DNA from: Atriophallophorus winterbourni
Taxonomy: Eukaryota; Platyhelminthes; Trematoda; Plagiorchiida; Microphallidae
Reading direction: 5' to 3'
Assembly: GCA_013407085.1 (NCBI GenBank)
Contig: JACCGJ010001616.1
Location: 62,001 to 126,000, forward strand
DNA length: 64,000 nt
Positions 1-10,764 of this stretch are shown here, piece after piece (positions within the stretch are counted from its first letter, which is position 1; every line of letters begins with the position of its first letter). Under the pieces are notes generated by a model. The model was given only the letters and a program-made list of their open reading frames with translations. It was not told the origin of the DNA and did not search any database. The position numbers and the translations under genes were made by a program.

Positions 1-29
1 CCTGAATCCGCGATGCGCGATGAAAAGAA

Positions 30-118
30 ACGTTTTTCCAAGTGTTTGATAATTTCGTCCATCGTTCGAGTAACTTAGAGACCACAGGCAAAACGTGACT
101 GATCTGTAGTTAGAAACG
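30..118 (-). repeat. CR1-like LINE reverse-transcriptase fragment
   Basis: This stretch matches, with small indels, the part of the LINE at 29.1-32.3 kb lying around plus-strand position 30,470 (shared words such as ccaagtgtttgataa and gtagttaga). It is a short piece of RT coding sequence on the minus strand, truncated on both sides. Confidence 0.7.
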
Positions 119-1010
119 ATATGCTTGGTAGATGGAAAGCATTCGGCTTCCGTTAGTGTTTTATGTGGGTCATCCAGGTTTCACTGCCGTACAGTCAAGT
201 ATTTAGTACGCACGCGTTGTATACCATCATCTTTGTTTTTACAGCGGTTACCACAAACACGAAAGTTCAATCGCGATAAAATGACAGCTGCTCCGCTTAT
301 CCTCTAATCAATCTTCGTGTTAAAAGAAGCATTGGTTAAACCAATATATGTATCATGATCGAGTGGTTCAAGCTGAGAGTTTCCAGCAGTGATGATTGGA
401 GGTGAACCAATCATTAACTCATACTGATTTTCAGCCCAAAGGGATTGCATGCCGACTAAAACAGTCCATTATCGATTTGTCATTTTTTTGTGAGTGAGAA
501 ATAATGGCTGCGTAGTCGGCAAGCAGTTGTTTTACGGATTAGCACATTTTGTGCCTTGGTTTGTGTTTTCAACCGGTTCAGGTTGAAAAGATTGCCATCA
601 CTTCGCGTGCGAAAGTAAATGCTTCTTGTTCTCGTAAGAGCATATTTAAAAGCAGCATGCCAGATTGGAAGGAAATAAGGAGTTCGAAGCAGTCTTGGGG
701 AGCAGCCTGTCAGATCAAGTAATTTAAAACTCCCTCCCAGTGACAAACTCAAATGAATTCGTTAAATCAATAAAACAGCCTTTTATTGTAATCCCTTCTC
801 CGAAATGTTCCTTAAAGTTGTCTCAGGGAGAAGATCATGTCAAAGGTTGATCTTCGCCTGCGCAACCTTTATTCAGATTTGAGGAACTTTGAGATCTACG
901 GAAATAGGACACTGTTCGCACCAAAACATTCCTCGTGTTTTATTTCATAACTCGTAGTTTGAAAGCTGCAATATTACCTCTGCGTCACAATGTCCGACAG
1001 TCTTCATACG
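119..1010 (-). pseudogene. RTE-type LINE reverse-transcriptase remnant
   Basis: The minus strand encodes degenerate RT C-terminal sequence. Around 480-752 it reads a stretch with RTRSDGNLFNLNRLK followed by QTKAQNVLIRKTT, corresponding to the RTE-clade segment just before the LFADD box; the catalytic box itself is not recognisable. The segment is colinear with the second RTE remnant at 57.6-59.0 kb: both share the tagtacgyacgcg region and the gtcaacggttta/gtcaaaggttga region. Stops and frameshifts are frequent. The upper boundary is approximate because similarity fades near 1,000. It resembles the SR2 group of schistosome RTE elements, but that family assignment is inference. Confidence 0.6.
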
Positions 1011-1225
1011 GAACCAATCATGTAACCTCGCTTAGCCTCTGTCCACTCTTTTAATCCCACCTAAAGAAGTTAAACATTCCGGTTATTATAACATCGTTCC
1101 ACATCGCCTCTATGCATCTTTGGTCTCCTCGCCAAATTTATTAAGATAATTCATATACACGGATTTTCATCAGTTACAATAATGTCAATAAAAAAATTGA
1201 CGAGCAGGTCCCGAGCTGCAATTTT
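1011..1225. other. No recognisable feature, left flank of gap
   Basis: No coding or repeat similarity seen within the window. Confidence 0.4.
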
Positions 1226-2225
1226 NNNNNNNNNNNNNNNNNNNNNNNNNNNNNNNNNNNNNNNNNNNNNNNNNNNNNNNNNNNNNNNNNNNNNNNNNNN
1301 NNNNNNNNNNNNNNNNNNNNNNNNNNNNNNNNNNNNNNNNNNNNNNNNNNNNNNNNNNNNNNNNNNNNNNNNNNNNNNNNNNNNNNNNNNNNNNNNNNNN
1401 NNNNNNNNNNNNNNNNNNNNNNNNNNNNNNNNNNNNNNNNNNNNNNNNNNNNNNNNNNNNNNNNNNNNNNNNNNNNNNNNNNNNNNNNNNNNNNNNNNNN
1501 NNNNNNNNNNNNNNNNNNNNNNNNNNNNNNNNNNNNNNNNNNNNNNNNNNNNNNNNNNNNNNNNNNNNNNNNNNNNNNNNNNNNNNNNNNNNNNNNNNNN
1601 NNNNNNNNNNNNNNNNNNNNNNNNNNNNNNNNNNNNNNNNNNNNNNNNNNNNNNNNNNNNNNNNNNNNNNNNNNNNNNNNNNNNNNNNNNNNNNNNNNNN
1701 NNNNNNNNNNNNNNNNNNNNNNNNNNNNNNNNNNNNNNNNNNNNNNNNNNNNNNNNNNNNNNNNNNNNNNNNNNNNNNNNNNNNNNNNNNNNNNNNNNNN
1801 NNNNNNNNNNNNNNNNNNNNNNNNNNNNNNNNNNNNNNNNNNNNNNNNNNNNNNNNNNNNNNNNNNNNNNNNNNNNNNNNNNNNNNNNNNNNNNNNNNNN
1901 NNNNNNNNNNNNNNNNNNNNNNNNNNNNNNNNNNNNNNNNNNNNNNNNNNNNNNNNNNNNNNNNNNNNNNNNNNNNNNNNNNNNNNNNNNNNNNNNNNNN
2001 NNNNNNNNNNNNNNNNNNNNNNNNNNNNNNNNNNNNNNNNNNNNNNNNNNNNNNNNNNNNNNNNNNNNNNNNNNNNNNNNNNNNNNNNNNNNNNNNNNNN
2101 NNNNNNNNNNNNNNNNNNNNNNNNNNNNNNNNNNNNNNNNNNNNNNNNNNNNNNNNNNNNNNNNNNNNNNNNNNNNNNNNNNNNNNNNNNNNNNNNNNNN
2201 NNNNNNNNNNNNNNNNNNNNNNNNN
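1226..2225. other. Assembly gap of exactly 1,000 N
   Basis: The run is exactly 1,000 ambiguous bases, which suggests a placeholder length and not a measured gap. Any open frame spanning it is an artefact. Confidence 0.99.
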
Positions 2226-2303
2226 ACATTAAGGGAATACGTGCCTAATTTCAGATAGAACTTCTATGTTCCTTTCGGTGTTGATCCTAATCAGAGTTCC
2301 TTT

Positions 2304-3130
2304 GCTGGATCCATTTTTTCGCGTTACGACGAAGCTTAAGGCAGTGCTAACTCTTGTGTAATTGATATCCGCAGTTCGTGTGCAAACAAATCCTTATTTA
2401 TTCAATCAATTCGATGGTGGACAGTGAATTTCGAGATTAGCGTGTTTGAGGATCTTTTTTCACAACGAGCTTGAAATGGCCTTATGCCAACGAGATACAC
2501 TCAAGGTCGACCTTAACCTGGTACATAATATCCGAGAATATGACTGCAGGATCCTAACATCAAGAATAATAGGCCATGCGATGTTAATTTGTGTTAATCA
2601 AACTGAAAATGATTACAGGGTATAACAATCTCCGTTCACACGAAACATAATCACTCACTATCGCTTCGGTAAAACTTGCATATCCAAGGTTTGCAGTTGA
2701 TCTTAGGTTTAGCTTCGTTTAGCTGGATCCATTTTTCGCGTCGTTACGCGAAGCTAGGCAGTGCTAAATTTTGTGCAATGATATCCGCAGTTGTGTGCAA
2801 ATAAATCCTTATTATTCAATCAATCGATGGTGGACAGTAAATTCGGGATAACGGCGTGTTTGAGGATCTTGGTCACAACAAGCTTGAACGCTTATGCCCA
2901 ACGTGATAACCCAATGGTCGAATGGACCTGGTCACATAATATCAGAGAATATGCCTGCAGGATCCTAACATCAAGAATAATAGGCCATGCGATGTTAATT
3001 TGTGTTAATCAAACTGAAAATGATTACAGGGTATAACAATCTCCGTTCACACGAAAAATAATCACTCACTATCGCTCGGTAAACTTTTGCATATTCCAAG
3101 GTTTGCGAGTTGATCTTCGGTTAGCCTCCC
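2304..3130. repeat. Tandem duplication, two units of about 418 bp
   Basis: Unit 1 starts at 2304 and unit 2 at 2722, both with gctggatccatttttt-like sequence. Both contain the same order of landmarks: the BamHI-like start, caatcaattcgatggtggacagt, a gcaggatcctaacatcaag block, and gggtataacaatctcc. Most differences are single-base indels in short homopolymers (for example aaatcc/aaaatcc and ggtaaaactt/ggtaaacttt), not substitutions. The unit has no coding signal. Confidence 0.85.
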
Positions 3131-3904
3131 TGTGCTATGATCAATCCTGAGATTCGAAACTCTGGTTGCTGGAGGAAAAATGAAAGTTAATTGATTCATG
3201 GATCATAGTCATACTCACGTGATTTTTGACTAAAATCATCGTAGGTTACTGTTTGCGAGTAAAATCTGAGCAGAGAGTAATAGGAGAGCTTATTTCGGAT
3301 ACTACTCGAACGACAAACTTATCCCAAAATAAACGTATTGTACGATGCGCATATCTGTACGATTAAGCTGCGAACTAACGATTCAAGCACACAGTGAATC
3401 AAATTAAGACACGCAAATCATAGCATTGATATATTGTGAAGGTGTGAAGTACATTTGCAATGAGCGTTCATCATAAGCTTTCGGATCAAATGCAGAACAG
3501 CAACCTCCAGCGCAACACTAGGGCAAGAAACGCGGAATAATTCGAGCGATAATAATTGCGACCTCCTGATAATTCGGGAAGATTGCGTGAGAACGATTTG
3601 AGGGACGAAATCTGGGGTAACATGAGGTCATAGACAACGGAACGCGATGACTGAATTGGACTATATAAAATAGGCGTGTGTTTTGTTCTTTGTCATAAAC
3701 GAGTTTCACCAATCGGCTTTCTCTTTCAGTTTTAGGATTCGTAGTGGAACGCGATCAGCGTTGAACAGGTAACGTGGTTATTTTTGAATCGATAACCGGA
3801 AAGTTTTGCTAAGAGGCCAGCAATTCGAAAGCTGCGATCTGTTACCCAGGAATGAGCTGGCGTAATTACTCCCGGCTTCTATTCAGCCGCTATAATATCA
3901 ATAG
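3131..3904. other. No recognisable feature
   Basis: I see no coding similarity, element termini or long repeats here; a 64-codon frame on the minus strand at 3518-3712 has no recognisable motif. Confidence 0.4.
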
Positions 3905-4073
3905 TGTAACTGACAATTCGGTGCGGGGAAAATCGAGTTCAACGTCAAATATTTCAGTCACGAAATAAACACCAATGTGTCTATCCAACGGTTGAGTTAC
4001 GCGTCCAAACCCACCAATATATTAACAATACAATACGTGAGATGAGTACGGTACTATTGAAGCAAAATAATTA

Positions 4074-5050
4074 CCGTAAATACCCGCGTATAAGACGCAC
4101 TTTTTTCTTCATAAGTTGCCCTAAAAACCATTGTGCGTCTCATCCATGGATACTTTTATTATATAAATTATGCATTTATCATAATATCAAAAATTTAGAT
4201 CCTTGTCTATTGATAGGTTATTTCTTCCGAAAAAATCCCTTCACCAGTTCATCGACGCCTTATAATCTGCAATGCTTTGCTCTTTCGCTATTCTTAGTGC
4301 CTGTAAACGAAGAGTAGTGGTGCTGACCCCCAGACAGTCTCGACGAGTACCTTGAATCTATTTAATGAGCGCCTTTTCCAGGTTAGGTTGGTGAGCCTTC
4401 GAGCCTCTGTTCATTCTCTTCACCTTTCACATTTCTTCAAGGGTACTTTCGGCTTTTCTCCATTTTCTGATCACGCATTCAGTCGGACCAAACTGCCGCT
4501 CAGCTGCCCGGTTCCCGTGTTCTTTCGCGTACTTGATCACTTCCATTTTAAAGTTTGAAGTATAGCTTTGTCGTTTTGTCTTCGTCATGTTGAAGGGTAA
4601 TAATGAACTGTATATTTAAAAACACCGGTAATAGGTAGAATATTTATACTGCTGATGTGTAATATCATGAAAGTGTAATATTAACCAATCATGGAGTAGT
4701 ACTTTACTCTCTTTCGAGCAGAAACTTTTCCTTAAAAAATGTCATCCAATCATTCGACACCCAATAATGAGAATTGCACTTTCCACGATAGTCTACATTG
4801 GCTAGACAGACATCAGCTGACTGACAGGATGAATGAGTAAGCAATCAGCACACACGACGATTGTATGGAGCGATTGTATGGAGTTCACCGTGATTGACTT
4901 AAGTTCACCGTTTCTATGAAAATTAATGGAATTTAAGGATTGAAATTAGGATGCGTCCTATACATAGGTACACAGTTTTTTCATCGTTTTTATGGTCAAA
5001 TATCCACTGCGTCCTATCCATGGTATCGTCCTATACGCGGGTATTTACGG
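4074..5050 (-). mobile_element. pogo-like (Tc1/mariner superfamily) DNA transposon, non-autonomous
   Basis: The left end CCGTAAATACCCGCGTATAA and the right end GTATACGCGGGTATTTACGG-like sequence form terminal inverted repeats of about 25 bp, flanked by a duplicated TA. Comparison with the intact LTR copy at 6618-7040 shows the empty site aaaataat-TA-tacaat, confirming both the borders and the TA duplication. Further tgcgtc motifs near 4130, 4948 and 5015 look like subterminal repeats. TA duplication and the internal helix-turn-helix fragment at 4430-4588 support a pogo-like element. The remainder of a transposase (DDE/D domain) is not visible. Confidence 0.8.
4427..4588 (-). pseudogene. N-terminal DNA-binding fragment of pogo-like transposase
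   Basis: From an ATG at 4588 the minus strand reads 53 codons to a TGA at 4427-4429. The peptide contains SYTSNFKMEVIKYAKEHGN, then RAAERQFGPTECVIRKWRK. This is the helix-turn-helix pattern of the Brinker/pogo-type DNA-binding domain: a long first helix, G-N-R-A-A, then F-G and V-R-x-W-R-K. Beyond the stop the frame continues with RGSKAHQPNLEKAL-like sequence, resembling the linker after this domain. No catalytic domain follows before the element ends, so the copy cannot encode a full transposase. It could supply only a DNA-binding peptide if expressed. Confidence 0.7.
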
Positions 5051-5309
5051 TATACAATAAAAATAGCAAACCTCAATTATTCCGCTTCGTACTGAATCCA
5101 AAAACAAGAATATTCAACATCAACAATGACCACGAACGATTGCAACTTCAAATAGCGCGCAAACGGCCAAATAAAGATACACAAAATTAAGCTCAAGAAC
5201 GAATAAATTTCGAGTAGTTGGGTAAAACAAAAATGGTGAAAGTATACAAAAATACCAGCAGATTCAAACAGTTAGTTGTCGATAAAATAAATTCAATGTA
5301 CATCTTACA

Positions 5310-5547
5310 ACACCGCCCCCGAAATCCGCGCCGGATTTCTCAAAGGCTGTCAACTTACATGCTCTGGTATCCTACCCTATATCTTTACCCATAGCTGATT
5401 ATATCATAATGACAACCGGACGTTATTATCTGAGAACAAAGTGAGATAATGTCACGATGCACAAGACGTTTTCCACGCCTCACACATGTGACAAAATTCA
5501 CCGGCAATTTCAGCCAGATTGGTTACAAGCCAGACGTTTTTCATGCC
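5310..5547. other. Collapsed internal BEL/Pao sequence, no clear motif
   Basis: Lies between the Pao connection region and the 3' LTR. It contains two similar blocks (near 5457-5500 and 5510-5570, shared words such as agacgttttycaygcct), a short local duplication. Confidence 0.4.
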
Positions 5548-6042
5548 TTACCACAACCAATCTAGCTGGCCTGGTCCCTTTACGTGACAAAAACAGTTCG
5601 ATGATTTATTTTCTCCCGGTACAGTCAAATCAGTCCAAAAGCATTTTCGATCTAATTCGAAATGAATTTTTCCATCGAGTACGGTAGTAAGTGATACTAC
5701 CAGCTTAGCGGCTACTAATTCCAGACACGAAATAGTAACAGGCTTGACCAGAGCAACTCGCGACCTCGAGCAGAGTTGGCAACAATATGACTTAGGGCTA
5801 AATCGAGTGTAAATTGCTGCTTCATACCTAAGTTCCAACGCATCAAAGAATGCATGTAACTGAGGCCGAACTACGTGAGCACCCTTGCGCTTCATAGATC
5901 GAGGAATTCTTAGGGATCGCGGTTTCATCACGCTTGCATATTTATGGAGTAACTTTGGATTTCGAAGAAACCTAGAACGCAGACTGTGTAAACGCGACTT
6001 CGCTTGTTTACGGTTGCGGCAGATTCTATGGAAATCTCTTTT
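5548..6042 (-). pseudogene. BEL/Pao pol remnant, RT connection / RNase H region
   Basis: The minus strand encodes a peptide with VRPQLHAFFDALELRYEAAIY, then SRVALVKPVTISCLELVAAK and FWTDLTV. These match in order the Pao-type RNase H pattern (ELHAFSDAS...YGAVVY, ...VAPLK...IPRLELVAA, ...FWTDSTVVL). The first acidic residue of the RNase H site is retained as FFDA, and the D of WTD is present. The upstream frame (5885-6042) is broken. A polymerase domain is missing between this segment and the Gag/protease piece, so a large internal deletion has occurred. Confidence 0.7.
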
Positions 6043-6498
6043 TCAAGGTAGACACACTTCAAAATTGCAATCTTTCTGTTTAGTCCCATGATACGCTTGT
6101 AACACATCCGCTCCAATAAGCAGGCCAACTGTGGTATCGGGACCATCATTTGAAACAAGATCCTTCAAATGATTAGGTGAAGCGAGGCAGTCCTTTTTCG
6201 TCAAATGCTCAACCATTTCAGGAAGTTGCATAGACTCATTCATCATAGACAATTCAAATCTTACTCGTGCAATTCGAGTAGCATTCGCAGCTATCAACAG
6301 TTCTAACTCAGCCTCTTGACGCATCTGTTCTTCTGCTAATTGTGCCAACAAAAACTGAGCCCTAAGATTATGAGAGCTAGAACTAACTACCGGACCAGAG
6401 CATGACATGTTATCAACCAATGAAGAAACACCGACTTGCCCGTCAAACAGGTCCTTTTCATTGTTTCTTGGATGGATCTTTGACCACTTGTTCTCCAT
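6043..6498 (-). pseudogene. BEL/Pao Gag N-terminus fused to protease C-terminal region
   Basis: This 151-codon frame begins 120 bp inside the 5' LTR border. Residues about 45-90 are charged and helical (AEEQMRQEAELELLIAANA), like the coiled-coil start of Pao-type Gag. Residues about 118-140 read DTTVGLLIGADVLQAYHGTK, resembling the post-protease LLIG(A/C)D box of BEL/Pao polyproteins. The juxtaposition implies deletion of the rest of Gag, its zinc knuckles and the protease active site. Orientation and position agree with the flanking LTRs. Confidence 0.65.
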
Positions 6499-6499
6499 T

Positions 6500-6617
6500 T
6501 TTTCTCAATGTTCGAAACGAAGCAAATTGAGTACTGCCAATTTGAGTACTGTCCCAATGTTCCAAACGAAGCCAAACTGAGTACTGTCCAATGTTCCAAA
6601 CGAAGCCAATTAAGTAC
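6500..6617 (-). repeat. Triplicated leader repeat next to LTR
   Basis: Three units of about 36-40 bp share ttccaaacgaagccaa...gagtactgtcc on the plus strand. They sit immediately inside the LTR, where a primer-binding site is expected (minus strand TTGGCTTCGTTTGGAAC). Confidence 0.65.
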
Positions 6618-7040
6618 TGTAACCGACAATTTGGTCCGGGGAAAATCGAGTTCAACGTCAAAGATTTCAGTCACGATATAAACACCAATGCGTTATCCCA
6701 CGGTCGAGTTACGCGTCCGAAGCCACCAATATATTGACAAGACAATACGTGAGATGAGTACGGTACTGTTGAAGTAAAATAATTATACAATGAAAATAGC
6801 AAACCTCAATTATTCCGCTTCGTACTGAATCCAAAAACAACAATATTCAACAGCAACAATGACCACGAGTGATCGCAACTTCAAATAGCGCGCAAACGGC
6901 CAAATAAAGATACAAAATATAAGCTCAAGAACGAATAAATTCGAGTAGTTCGGTAAAACAAAAATGGTAAAAATATACAAAAATACCAGCAGATTTAAAC
7001 AGTTAGTTGTCGATAAAATAAATTTAATGTACATCATACA
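6618..7040 (-). mobile_element. BEL/Pao 5' LTR, 423 bp
   Basis: TG...CA bounded on the minus strand (TGTATGATGTACATT ... GGTTACA). It is the cleanest of three copies of this LTR in the window and provides the empty-site reference for the pogo-like insertion in the copy at 3905-5309. Confidence 0.75.
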
Positions 7041-7439
7041 AATAGTATCATATTTTTTTTAGTTTCTCACCATCGTCTGCAGTCCACCAGTTGTGAAAGA
7101 TAATCGAAATACTAATTGTAAGACCAAGGGTGAAAGTCAGGACTGGAAAACAAGTTTAATTAGTAGCCAACCCCGGCATCAGTGATATGACCTTATGGCT
7201 AAACAGCCTATTGTAAGCATAGAGTGTGTCGCGTCTCGTGTGAATGTCCAGAATCAGACGTCGATTTTTCTTCTAGTGGGTATCCACGTCAATCCAATAC
7301 AAGTTGACAGTTGACACAGCGGCCCACATGCGTAAACGTACCTAACTAACGGGCTAAGGTTGAGCTATTTTTAAAGAGAAAAACAAATCTTATTATTTTG
7401 TAGTTATAAGGGGAATAACAACTATATACTCTCGCATCT
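7041..7439. other. No recognisable feature
   Basis: No coding similarity or repeat detected between the LTR and the Penelope-like remnant. Confidence 0.4.
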
Positions 7440-8045
7440 GTGACGAGCGCAAGATTGTGGAGATTTCTGCCCAATCCACTCATTAAGCGCCTAAGCAATT
7501 TCGACCGACTCAATTTGTAGTCGTTCGCTATACCGTTTATTAACGCGTCTCAACATTTCAACATTTTCTGGATCGACACTGTGGTCCGTTTCTAAAACGT
7601 GTTTTGCCAAGGCGGAATAACGAATAAGGGATTGATATTCTCTCGTATCCAACGGCTGTCTCCCAGCACGCTTTCAGTGTTCTTCGATGCAAGTGCGATT
7701 ACCCCTGTAAGTCTGCCCAATGTGAACACCCGAATAATCCTTACAGTTCAAGCTGTAAATGATGTTCGTAAAGCTAGATAAAAGTGTCTCATCCCTGAGG
7801 TGCATCAGGATGTCACCGAATGATTTGGAATTTAGACGAATAACACCCAATAGACAATTGCTAGTTGTTTTGATGTAAGCAATTACTGGCCGGTTAGAGT
7901 GCTCTCGCCCAAAGCAAAAGCAGAAACGGTTAAACTTTGAAAAACCGGAAATTCCTTTTGGGTATGCAACAAAACCGTTCTTTACAAACGTATATGCTGA
8001 CGAGTTTGAACAATTGGATGATTGATTGGCCGCTTGTGAAAGCAA
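7440..8045 (-). pseudogene. Penelope-like element, GIY-YIG endonuclease remnant
   Basis: The minus-strand frame 7674-8045 ends with a GIY-YIG-like core: IIYSLNCKDYSGVHIGQTY then GNRTCIEEH. This corresponds to the family pattern G(I/V)Y.L.C..C...YIG.T.R....R..EH. In a shifted frame downstream (about 7450-7620) it continues ALAKHVLETDHSVDPENVEM and RRVNKRYSERLQIE, the typical C-terminal tail of Penelope-like polyproteins, with a TAG after ESVEIA. The first Tyr pair is kept as IY, and the YIG box has become HIG. The RT domain is absent. In an intact element this domain would nick the target DNA. Confidence 0.7.
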
Positions 8046-9189
8046 ATCGTCGTTACTCGCGGTGCCGAAAGGATAACTGCTTGTACCAATACTGTTCCCG
8101 ATCTGTATGAACGATTATCAACACAAAATTACAGCAAGATGCTTATGTTCCTTGAAAACTAAAAAAAACATCAAAGCGAATCACCACCACCGATGCTTAT
8201 TTTTTGCTAGAGTTTATTGCGCGGTCACGACTTTTATTACTGTTACTAGCTTGGAGAACATTGACAGGGTTACACAAATGGACTTAAGTTCCTTACATTG
8301 TAGCAATTGAAAATGGTTTATAATATATCGCTGTTTATGAACGCACTTTTTGTTTCCTACGATTGTTAAGAGTGTTCTTGGACGTTTTACCCGTATTTGT
8401 TTTCTCTAATATTGAACGCGCATATAAACAGGTTTCTGGATTACGCCTGTAAAACTCTTCAAAACTGTTTTGCAGCGAGACCGTTGGTATCGTCAATCAC
8501 GGATGCTTGTCAACGGTTTTCAAAATATGTTGAGCATCGTGTTGAGCATCTCAGACGACTTGGTAAGAAGACTATTTCACATCGGAGAATGCGAAGATCT
8601 TATACTCATATACAATATTCTGACTATTGTTTCCTGATCGAAATTTCAGGTCAGAGCTCATCGCTGCATATCGCACAGTTTGTTGCGAAGAGTCACAGGT
8701 ATTGTTTATTCATTGCGTGTGTGTTATCTTTATAAATATTCATGTCTTACCTCAGGCGTTAGCAATATTTCATAAAATTTATACGTATATTTCCACTGTG
8801 CGGTTATTATGAATCAAATTGCTATTTCAACGATAAAGATCGAATCTTCATGTTTGGACCACCGCAATTTTGATTCAGAGAGCCCTTGTTTCTGTACAAC
8901 ACTCGAGCCTCACAAAACTCACTCAATTTAACAACTCACAGTCATTTGAATATTAGATACAATATATAACTCAAATATTTTGAACGATCTGGTACTAATC
9001 AGTAGTCACACTCAACAAAGCTTAACTAGCTGTATAGATACTTCTGGAACAGTTCTCGGTCTTCTGGCTTACCCATTTAGACCGGATACTTTTTTGCTGC
9101 ACATATAGCCATATAGATACGTTACAAATCGGCAGTTACTGCAGTTAATTTAACCGGGATTTTTTAAATGTATGGGTCTTTCAAGATTA
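8046..9189. other. No firm feature; one unexplained 112-codon frame
   Basis: An open frame at 8397-8735 (+) has no recognisable motif. It contains AG/GT boundaries that could define two small exons, but it is also open straight through, so splicing is not needed to explain it. The rest shows no coding or repeat signal. Confidence 0.3.
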
Positions 9190-10420
9190 TACATGAATAC
9201 ATCTTTTGGATAGGGTTTGTACAACGAACAACGAGGTCCAAACACAGAATCACAAAGTGATTCTTGGTTGAGCAATCATTCTTTGTACGAACCCCATGCA
9301 ACAGTGGCATTCAAGTTTAATATTGCTTACCATTTATCCACTGTTTCAAGGCTCACTAAACCTAATCTTACTGTCTCCACATGATGACGGCAAACAGCCA
9401 GAAATCGGTAGTGGAGTGTAATTTCTGGAGATGTGAGCAACACATTACATTGGTTATCCACAAGCGCCTTGAGTGCTCAACCATGAATTATTTGTGAATC
9501 TGTGTTGGAACATCGTGCTTCGTTGTACCTACCCTATGCAACAGTGACATTCAAGTTTAATCTTGTTTACGATTTATCCAAAGTTTCAAGGCTCACTTAA
9601 CCTAATCTTACTGTCTCCACCTGACGACGGCAAACAGCCAGAAATTGGGAGTAGCGTAATTTTGGGAGATGTGAGCAACACATTACTTTGGTTATTCACA
9701 AGCGCCTTGAGTTCCTAATCGATAATCACCTCGTGATTCTGTTTTTGAACATCGTGCTTCGTTGTACGAACCCTATGCAACAGTGTCATTCAAGCATAAT
9801 CTTGCTTACGCTTTATCAACTGTTTCATGGTTCACTAAACCTAATTTTACTGTCTCCACCTGACGACGGCAAACAGCCACAAATTGGTAGTGGAGTGTAA
9901 TTTCGGGAGATGTGAGCAACACATTACTTTGGTTATCCACAAGCGCCTTGTGTGCTTAACCAAGAATCATTGTATGGTTCTGTTTTTGAACATCATGGTT
10001 AGTTGTACGAATTCTATGCAACAGAGGTATTCAAGCATAATCTTGTTTACCATTTATCCACTGTTTCATGGCTTACTAAACCTAATTTTACTGTCTCCAT
10101 CTGTCGACGGCAAACAGCCAGAAATTAGTAGTGAAGCCTAATTCCGGGAGATGTGAGCAACACATTACTTTGGTTATTCATAAGCGCCTTGTGTGCCTAA
10201 CCAAAAATCACTTCGTGATTCTGTTTTCGGACATCGTGGTTCGTTTTACGAACCTTATGCAACAATGGCATTCAAGTATAATCTTGTTTACCATTTATTC
10301 ACTGTTTCATGGCTTACTGTACCTAATCTTACTGTCTCCACATGATGACCGCAAACATCCAGAAACCGGTAGTGGAGTGTAATTTAGGGAAATGTGAGCA
10401 ACACGTTACTTTGTATGGGT
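9190..10420 (+). repeat. Satellite array, unit about 241 bp, about five units
   Basis: The word gagcaacac recurs at about 9435, 9673, 9914, 10155 and 10396 (periods 238, 241, 241, 241). Each unit contains in order: caagcgccttg, tgaacatcgtg, cctatgcaacagtg, cttgtttacca, atcttactgtctccac, gacggcaaacagcca. Units are diverged by substitutions and small indels. Same ancestry as the array at 48.8-49.9 kb: both share ...caacagtggcat.caag..., ...cttgtttaccatt..., ...cttactgtc... and ...gcaaacagc.... Confidence 0.9.
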
Positions 10421-10764
10421 CTTTGTTTATGTTCGAATTCCGAATCATGTGTTACAACTCGATTTGTCTAAGTTTGTATATTTAGCCAATATTGGAATTC
10501 ATCTATGCAAAGTCATTGTACAAAGTTCGAGTTCCTGCTTTCAACTCACTAATGAGTAGATTTTCTGGAGTAGGCCCATTTTCTATTCCGTAGAAATGAC
10601 CCAGAATAAGTCAGGTGTCATAATAGTTTACAGTGATTGTTTGTGTGCCTTGATGAGCGGTTTGAAAAATTTGTTGAAACACTGGTCGTAGGTTGCATGG
10701 TACGATTTGATAATCCGATTTACTGACTATTAATTACAACGTTAGTAAACCTACCTGCTGGAGA
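10421..10764. other. No recognisable feature
   Basis: No coding or repeat signal seen. Confidence 0.4.

Larger units (their letters stand above)
3905..5309 (-). mobile_element. BEL/Pao LTR (3' LTR) split by a DNA transposon
   Basis: Without the insertion at 4074-5050 this is a 428-bp LTR closely matching the copies at 6618-7040 and 14922-15299. On the minus strand it begins TGTAAGATGTACATT and ends TTACA, giving TG...CA termini. It lies downstream of the Pao-type internal region at 5.5-6.5 kb in the same orientation, so it is read as that element's 3' LTR. Confidence 0.75.

Noticed and set aside
1174..2258. Open frames of about 350 codons on both strands
   Set aside because: They consist almost entirely of the N gap.
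8397..8735. Two possible small exons (8432-8562 and 8650-8698)
   Set aside because: The frame is open through the supposed intron, whose length is a multiple of three, and no motif or repeat supports either reading.
9688..10382. Three similar 70-85 codon frames with LILLSPP/S-D-x-x-KQP endings
   Set aside because: They are the same frame of successive satellite units; the similarity comes from DNA repetition, and coding selection is not indicated.
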